Part shown: positions 7,718 through 12,520 of the stretch, piece by piece
How positions within the stretch are numbered: position 1 is the stretch's first letter
How the letters are laid out: each line of letters begins with the position of its first letter
Assembly: GCA_900552975.1 (NCBI GenBank)
Contig: UWSL01000034.1
Coordinates: 1-12,520 of the forward strand
Direction: 5' to 3'
Source of the DNA: an uncultured Mycoplasmatota bacterium
Lineage (GTDB): Bacteria > Bacillota_I > Bacilli_A > RF39 > UBA660
DNA length: 12,520 nt
Translations under genes and position numbers: made by a program
Notes under the pieces: generated by a model
What the model was told of the DNA's origin: nothing
What the model saw: the letters and a program-made list of their open reading frames with translations, nothing else
Database searches by the model: none

Positions 7718-7753
7718 ATATAATAATATTAAAAATAAAAAAGGAGGGAAAAA

Positions 7754-8602
7754 ATGCTAGAAATAATCTTTGATACCTTAATTGATACAGCTCGCTTAGT
7801 TCCTTTTTTATTTTTATCATTTCTTGTCATCGAATTATTAGAACATAAATTAAGTAATAAAACTAATAACATTCTTTTAAAATCTGGCAAACTTGGTCCT
7901 TTACTAGGTAGTCTTTTAGGAATAATTCCTCAATGTGGTTTTTCTGTTGTAGCTACCAATCTTTATATTACTAGAATAATTTCTTTAGGAACACTTATTG
8001 CTATCTATTTATCAACGAGTGATGAAATGCTTCCAATCCTTTTATCAGAAAAAGCACCATTTAAAGAGATTGCTCTAATTTTAGTAATTAAATTTGTTGT
8101 TGCTGTCATTACAGGTTATATAATTAATATCATCTTTAAAAAAAATAAAGAAGAACATGAACATTATGACATTTGTCATGAAGAACATTGTGGTTGTGAA
8201 CATGAACATCATTTAATTCAATCAAGCATGATTCATACAGTCAAAACTTTAGTATATCTTCTCCTTATAACTTTTATAATTAATGTTATCTTCAATTATG
8301 TTGGTAGCCCATACTTAAGTAAAATTTTTCTTAAAGATTCTCTTTTTGGACCTTTTATCACTAGTTTAATTGGTTTGATTCCAAGTTGCGGCTCTAGTAT
8401 TATGCTTACCGAATTATATTTAAAAGGAGCGATTAGCTTATCATCTGTCATATCAGGTTTATTGACTGGTAGTGGTATAGCCCTTTTAATTTTGTTTAAA
8501 TCAAACAAAAATTTAAAAGAAAATATTACAATTCTTTCCATAATTTATCTTACTGGAGTTTTAACAGGTATTATTATTCAATTACTAATGAGTATATTTT
8601 AG
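7754..8602 (+). CDS. Putative manganese / 10TM heavy-metal exporter (ArsP_2 type, PF11449)
   Basis: A 282-residue membrane protein matching the 'putative manganese transporter' / 10TM heavy-metal exporter family (PF11449). It consists of two related halves. The first carries GIIPQCGFSVVAT (56-68) followed by ISLGTLIAIYLSTSDEMLP (76-94). The second carries GLIPSCGSSIMLTELYLKGA (207-226) followed by SGLLTGSGIALLILF (234-248). The PxCG motifs with Cys61 and Cys212 probably line the transport path. The hydrophilic loop between the halves (133-153) is packed with His, Glu and three Cys (C141, C146, C148), a likely cytoplasmic metal-binding segment. Substrate assignment to manganese is from family annotation; arsenic or other metals cannot be excluded. 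An excellent AAGGAGGG at 7741-7748 precedes the ATG. The stop TAG lies in the loop of the terminator hairpin. No metal-responsive regulator gene is nearby. Confidence 0.85.
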   Translation: MLEIIFDTLIDTARLVPFLFLSFLVIELLEHKLSNKTNNILLKSGKLGPLLGSLLGIIPQCGFSVVATNLYITRIISLGTLIAIYLSTSDEMLPILLSEKAPFKEIALILVIKFVVAVITGYIINIIFKKNKEEHEHYDICHEEHCGCEHEHHLIQSSMIHTVKTLVYLLLITFIINVIFNYVGSPYLSKIFLKDSLFGPFITSLIGLIPSCGSSIMLTELYLKGAISLSSVISGLLTGSGIALLILFKSNKNLKENITILSIIYLTGVLTGIIIQLLMSIF

Positions 8603-8617
8603 AATATACTTTTTTTT
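8591..8617 (+). terminator. Intrinsic terminator overlapping the exporter stop codon
   Basis: AGTATATT (8591-8598) pairs perfectly with AATATACT (8603-8610) around the tetraloop TTAG, followed by T residues to 8617. The stop codon TAG (8600-8602) is in the loop. The stem is A/T-rich but long and the T-run is clean. Confidence 0.8.
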
Positions 8618-8638
8618 ATGAAAAAAACAAAAAGATAG

Positions 8639-8667
8639 TTCAAATACAACAAAAAATATGCTATAAT
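8639..8667 (+). promoter_or_regulatory. Sigma-A promoter for the giant prepilin operon
   Basis: TTCAAA (8639-8644), a 17-base spacer, then TATAAT (8662-8667) preceded by TGC, an extended -10. The ribosome-binding site AGGAG (8680-8684) follows, seven bases before the ATG at 8692. Confidence 0.75.
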
Positions 8668-8691
8668 CATTCGTAAGATAGGAGAGTTTTT

Positions 8692-11600
8692 ATGGTAAAT
8701 AGGAAGGGTTTTACATTAGTCGAGTTACTAGCTGTAATTGCTATTCTTGGCATCTTATCAATTGTTGCCATAGGAGCCTATAGTGGTGTAACTAATAAAT
8801 CAAAACAAAAAGCATATCAAACAAAAGTTTCTCAGATTGAAACTTCAGCAGCTAAATGGGCAAAAGAAAATAACATTGATCGAACAACTTCTATTTCTGT
8901 TAATAAATTAGTTGTTGAAGGCTATTTAACTGCTGATGAAGTAACTGATAATGGCTTGTCAACAATTACAAATCCTACAAATAATGAAAATATGATTTGT
9001 AAAATGATTGAAATAAGGTACAAAAATGGTGAAATAGTAACATCATTTGATGATAGTAAAAACAATTGTACTTTAGCAGAACAAGCTTTAAATGACTCTA
9101 AAATAAAAATAACAGCCTATCAACAAGGAATGCCACAGAATAAAGCATCTTTAAATACTAATTCAAATAATTCATTCCCTTGGACAAATAAAGCTGTTAC
9201 CTTAGTTGTTTCAAGTGATACATATAAAGATAGTGCACAAAATAAAAATGAACAAAATCCAATAATTGCCGTGTCTTATGATTATAATGGAAATACAACT
9301 GATAAGGAAGTTATTATTACAGACCAAGGCAACGATAAAAAAGTATCAAATTTTTATTCGGGCAAAGTTTATCTTAATGACACAAGTTCTTACTACAATA
9401 CTATTAATATTGATGCTGCAGTCATCTATGATGGCAATGTCGTTGTTACTTATCGTTTCAAAGATGGTTCAACAAAATCAAGAACAGTTAACGTTCGTAT
9501 CGATAAAGAAGAAGCAACAGCATCTGTAATTGCTGGATCTGATTGGGTTACTGAAACTCAAAAAGTAACTATTAAATTAGATGATGGTAATGGTAGTGGA
9601 GCTAAAAGATTTTATATTGGAGCTGGTGATAGATATGACGCTCCAGGTGTCAATAAAGTCGAATTGTGTGACAACAATAATAAAAATTGTAAATATGAAA
9701 AAGAATACAATGCTCCAAGTGTTGGTGAATATAATATTTGGACTGAAGATATGGTTGGTAATATATCAGCATATCCTAAAAATAAAATATCAGTAAATAA
9801 CGTTGATAGTACGCAACCATCTTGTGAATTTGAAAATATAGGAACCTTAGGATTACTAAATTGGTATACTACAGAAGTAACTCCTAAAATGCGTACAAGC
9901 GTAGCTGGTATTAGTGGCCTATACTTCGGTATTTCTAAGACTGAACCAAATAAAGAATCTCCTAAATATTCAAATTATGTTGGTTATACGTCAGTTGGTT
10001 ATGACCAAGCTGCTAAAATTGGAAATACTAGAGGCCAAGAATATACATGTTATGTTAAGTCACTAGCAGGCTTAAAATCACAAAAGAAAATGACTATTAA
10101 AGTAGATACAACACCTCCTAAAGTAAGTATTTCGCCAACTAAACAGGAAACTTACGTAAAAAGTAAAACAATAACTATCAAAGCTCAAGATACATTGAGT
10201 GGTTTAGGAAAAAATAGCCGAGTAGAATATGCTTGGAGTACAGATAGTAATAATGAACCAACCTCATGGAAAAGTGTTGCAATCCCTGGAACAAACTATG
10301 ATGGAGAATTTGGTCCAACTGATGAAAAGACTGTAACTATAACTGGAAGTGGTATGACAGGTATTTATTACCTTTGGATAAAAAAAGGAACTATAACTGA
10401 TGCTGCTGGTAATGTAAGTAAAGGTATTCAAGATAAGTCAGCAAGATACGGACCATTCTATTTCGATAATACACCTCCATCATGTGAATTACAATCAACT
10501 GGCTCAACTGGTAATAATGGTTGGTATATTAGTAATGTTGATATAAAATTTAGAAGTACTAGTGATGCTGATAGTGGTGTTGCAAGTTATGGAATAGGAA
10601 GTACTAATGGTAATAAAACAGCTACATTGAGAAGTGATACTGAATCGATTACTTATACTGGTCATATTATTGATAATGCTGGTAATAGTAATACATGCAG
10701 TATCTCAGTAAAAAGAGATACTCAAAACCCATCATGTACTTTAGGAGCTACTGGAACTTCCGGTGATAACGATTGGTATCGTAGTGATATCACTGTTAAA
10801 TTTAATTCTGTTGATGATGCTATAAGTGGTGTTGTTAAAAAAGGTTTAGGTGGCGTTAATAATAGTGATACAATCTTTGTTAATACCGAAACCAATGGTG
10901 TTACATATACAGGCTATGTTGAAGATGAGGCTGGTCATACTGCAACTTGTCAAAGAACTTATAAAATAGATAAAACGTCTCCTAGTTGCACGTTAGGAGT
11001 AACTAATGGTACTAAAGGAGAGTACGGTTGGTACACAAGTAATGTTGATCTTGAAATAACTAGTCACACCGATAGTCGAAGTGGTGTTGCTGGTTATGGT
11101 ATAAGTACTAATGGAAATGCTAATTATTCAAAACATAAAGATACGCGAAATGTAGACACTGATTCAAATGGAGTAACATTCACTGGCTATATTAAAGACA
11201 ATGCCGGTAATACTGCAACTTGTGGTCCGATTAATGTTAAAAAAGATTCTACACCTCCAACATGTTCTTTGAGTACAGTTTGTAATGGTGAAGGCAAAGG
11301 AAAATGGTGTAGATCAACAGTAGATGTAACTTTTGGAACTAAATCTGATGGTGCTAGTGGTGTTGCTGCATATGGATTGAGATCTAATTATACAAAACAT
11401 AGCGATACAAGAAATAATGATACCGGTGCAAATGGTGTTGATTTTACTGGCTACATTAAAGATAAAGCTGGTAATACAAATACATGTACAACAACAGTCT
11501 ATAAAGATACACAAGCTCCGGCTGCGTCAATTTGTACATCTGAATTGACATTATCAGGTAGAGAAGGAAATTCGGGATGGTATAAATCAGCGGTCAAATT

Positions 11601-12111
11601 GAGAGTTAATAGTAATGATGTAGATGTATTTAAAGTAAGGGAAAAATTTAAAGAAAGAGGAGCGTCTTGGTCAAATAATGGAACTACTAAATATGATGGA
11701 GGAGATACAGTAAAATTTGATGATGATGGATATTACAAATATACCGTTTATTTATATGATGAAGCAGGAAATAGAACTGATTGTACCGAAAAAGAAAACG
11801 TAAAAATAGACACTGTAAAACCATCATTATCTACACATAGGATGGTAAATTGTGGTTGTCCATCAGGAACAGATGTATACTATCGAAAGGTAAGTGTTTC
11901 GGATGCAACTAGTGGCTTATCATGGTCTGATACAAATTACTATATTGGAACATATAGTGGAGATGCAGACCATCACAAGCCAGTTACTGGAAATAAAAGT
12001 ACATCTGGAGCCGAATGTTTCTGCTCGGGAACAAATAACCTATATGCTAGTTGGACTCTTTGTGACGTAGCTGGTAATTGTAAAAGTGATAGTAAAAGTT
12101 GGACAAAATAG
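8692..12111 (+). CDS. Giant prepilin-like surface protein with cysteine-paired Ig-like repeats
   Basis: An 1139-residue protein beginning with a class III (type IV prepilin) signal: MVNRKG, then FTLVELLAVIAILGILSIVA. A prepilin peptidase should cut after Gly6; Glu11 is the conserved Glu5 of the mature pilin. The hydrophobic helix (7-30) continues into an amphipathic helix to about 60, and residues 60-135 resemble a small pilin head with Cys103 and Cys126. After a linker and a beta-rich region (160-270) come about eight Ig-like domains, several spaced by 'D..PPSC' at the start and 'D.AGN...C' near the end. Typical pilins are 130-200 residues, so this is a pilin tip or adhesin-like form. No LPXTG motif, C-terminal membrane anchor or Sec signal is present, so retention must be through the N-terminal helix. 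It probably acts at the cell surface in adhesion; the binding partner is unknown. The prepilin peptidase and assembly ATPase are not in the window. A membrane-anchored protein gene follows after 14 bases. Confidence 0.85.
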   Translation: MVNRKGFTLVELLAVIAILGILSIVAIGAYSGVTNKSKQKAYQTKVSQIETSAAKWAKENNIDRTTSISVNKLVVEGYLTADEVTDNGLSTITNPTNNENMICKMIEIRYKNGEIVTSFDDSKNNCTLAEQALNDSKIKITAYQQGMPQNKASLNTNSNNSFPWTNKAVTLVVSSDTYKDSAQNKNEQNPIIAVSYDYNGNTTDKEVIITDQGNDKKVSNFYSGKVYLNDTSSYYNTINIDAAVIYDGNVVVTYRFKDGSTKSRTVNVRIDKEEATASVIAGSDWVTETQKVTIKLDDGNGSGAKRFYIGAGDRYDAPGVNKVELCDNNNKNCKYEKEYNAPSVGEYNIWTEDMVGNISAYPKNKISVNNVDSTQPSCEFENIGTLGLLNWYTTEVTPKMRTSVAGISGLYFGISKTEPNKESPKYSNYVGYTSVGYDQAAKIGNTRGQEYTCYVKSLAGLKSQKKMTIKVDTTPPKVSISPTKQETYVKSKTITIKAQDTLSGLGKNSRVEYAWSTDSNNEPTSWKSVAIPGTNYDGEFGPTDEKTVTITGSGMTGIYYLWIKKGTITDAAGNVSKGIQDKSARYGPFYFDNTPPSCELQSTGSTGNNGWYISNVDIKFRSTSDADSGVASYGIGSTNGNKTATLRSDTESITYTGHIIDNAGNSNTCSISVKRDTQNPSCTLGATGTSGDNDWYRSDITVKFNSVDDAISGVVKKGLGGVNNSDTIFVNTETNGVTYTGYVEDEAGHTATCQRTYKIDKTSPSCTLGVTNGTKGEYGWYTSNVDLEITSHTDSRSGVAGYGISTNGNANYSKHKDTRNVDTDSNGVTFTGYIKDNAGNTATCGPINVKKDSTPPTCSLSTVCNGEGKGKWCRSTVDVTFGTKSDGASGVAAYGLRSNYTKHSDTRNNDTGANGVDFTGYIKDKAGNTNTCTTTVYKDTQAPAASICTSELTLSGREGNSGWYKSAVKLRVNSNDVDVFKVREKFKERGASWSNNGTTKYDGGDTVKFDDDGYYKYTVYLYDEAGNRTDCTEKENVKIDTVKPSLSTHRMVNCGCPSGTDVYYRKVSVSDATSGLSWSDTNYYIGTYSGDADHHKPVTGNKSTSGAECFCSGTNNLYASWTLCDVAGNCKSDSKSWTK
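9499..12108 (+). repeat. Tandem Ig-like domain repeats within the giant prepilin gene
   Basis: Protein-level tandem repeats of roughly 84-120 residues, given as approximate nucleotide ranges: 9499-9810, 9817-10113, 10114-10473, 10474-10728, 10729-10980, 10981-11256, 11257-11517, 11518-11820 and 11821-12108. The clearest four units (10474-11517) share PSC or PTC at the start, a central W(Y/C) then SGV plus a short 'YG(I/L)' or related segment, (T/F)TGYI or a variant, D.AGN, and a second Cys. Cys pairs are C598/C669, C682/C753, C767/C844 and C858/C932. The units at 10981 and 11257 are the most alike, sharing 'NYxKHxDTRNxDT' and 'FTGYIKDxAGNT'. The first three and last two units are diverged. 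Confidence 0.8.
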
Positions 12112-12125
12112 AATAGAGGTTAAAT

Positions 12126-12520
12126 ATGAAAGAAAATAAGAAAAAAATAATTATAATAAGTTTAATTTCTATTCTTATAGTAATCATTATCACAATAGCT
12201 GTTTGTTTTATTATAAAAAATAAAAATCAACAAAAGGAAGCCAAAGCTTTCAATAAAGAGGCCGCAGCTAATCAACTAAAAGATTATGAAGAAGGAAACT
12301 TTAATTTTCATGATATTAAAGTTATTCCTTCTTGTTCCAATGAAGAAGATTGTATATTAGCTAATAGCTATTTTAAACAAATAAGTTATAAAGAAGATAA
12401 TGCTATCATAAATGAAATTTTAACTAAAATAAATAATAAAACTAATGAATATTATGAAAAAATAAATTCATCTAATAATGATAAAAAATGTAATAAATAT
12501 ATTAAAGATTTATATTATAG
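12126..12520 (+). CDS. Membrane-anchored extracellular protein, 3' end outside window
   Basis: A start not followed by any stop before the window end: ATG at 12126, 131 complete codons and open at 12520. AGAGG (12115-12119) lies six bases upstream. Four basic residues near the N-terminus (K2, K5-K7) precede one hydrophobic segment (about residues 8-30), then a hydrophilic, Lys/Asn/Glu-rich region with Cys70, Cys76 and Cys122. This fits a type II single-pass membrane protein with its bulk outside the cell. The segment does not have the G-F-T-L-x-E prepilin signature and no lipobox is evident. The gene starts 14 bases after the giant prepilin stop with no terminator or promoter between, so it is co-transcribed and is probably a pilus- or surface-related partner. 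I do not recognise the family. The three cysteines echo the cysteine-rich nature of the upstream protein. Confidence 0.75.
   Translation, partial: MKENKKKIIIISLISILIVIIITIAVCFIIKNKNQQKEAKAFNKEAAANQLKDYEEGNFNFHDIKVIPSCSNEEDCILANSYFKQISYKEDNAIINEILTKINNKTNEYYEKINSSNNDKKCNKYIKDLYY

Noticed and set aside
7719..7724. TATAAT as the exporter -10 element
   Set aside because: It is 24 bases from the TTGACT at 7689; TAAAAT at 7712 has the correct 17-base spacing.
7718..7753. Manganese riboswitch upstream of the exporter
   Set aside because: The predicted leader is only about 30 bases, too short for a yybP-ykoY element.
9499..12108. CRISPR array or DNA-level satellite
   Set aside because: The repeats are protein-domain repeats of unequal length with diverged DNA, in one open frame.
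12000..12111. LPXTG-type sorting signal or C-terminal anchor of the prepilin
   Set aside because: The C-terminus is hydrophilic and ends KSDSKSWTK, with no sorting motif or hydrophobic segment.

Overview
The window comes from a strongly AT-rich, low-GC bacterium with Gram-positive-type signals: purine-rich Shine-Dalgarno sequences, sigma-A promoters with extended TGn -10 elements, and hairpin plus T-run terminators. TGA is a real stop in at least two genes and TGG encodes Trp, so the standard bacterial code applies, not the Mycoplasma code. Composition and gene families (CmpB-type membrane protein, 10TM heavy-metal exporter, prepilin with Ig-like repeats, very large Asn/Lys/Leu-rich helical proteins) suggest an uncultured gut member of the Bacilli, Erysipelotrichia or RF39-like Mollicutes relatives. 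The placement is inferred, not proven. Every gene I can support lies on the + strand, and there are no tRNAs, rRNAs, insertion sequences or CRISPR arrays.

Layout. (1) Positions 1-2130: the 3' part of a P-type ATPase-like membrane protein that has lost its phosphorylation motif and nucleotide-binding domain. It overlaps by 4 bases (ATGA) a MYG1/UPF0160-family DHH-type hydrolase, and the unit ends in a terminator. (2) 2132-5955: a promoter and a 1256-residue, mostly helical protein of unknown function with a distinct C-terminal alpha/beta-looking module. (3) 5974-6675: a promoter, a CmpB-type (PF06541) multi-pass membrane protein and a terminator. (4) 6684-7677: a strong promoter, a leader that can fold over the ribosome-binding site, and a 300-residue soluble protein with a Cys-His-Asp arrangement like that of papain/transglutaminase-fold enzymes. 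(5) 7689-8617: a promoter, a putative manganese/heavy-metal exporter with a His/Cys-rich loop, and a terminator. (6) 8639-12520: a promoter, an 1139-residue prepilin-like protein carrying a string of cysteine-paired Ig-like repeats, and 14 bases later the start of a small membrane-anchored protein that runs off the window.

The units look like independent short transcripts, not one pathway. The two obvious co-transcribed pairs are pseudo-ATPase/MYG1 and giant prepilin/membrane-anchored protein. The least ordinary items are the degenerate ATPase, the 1256-residue protein, the unassigned Cys-His-Asp protein and the cysteine-rich giant pilin. Three terminators place their hairpin directly over the stop codon of the preceding gene.
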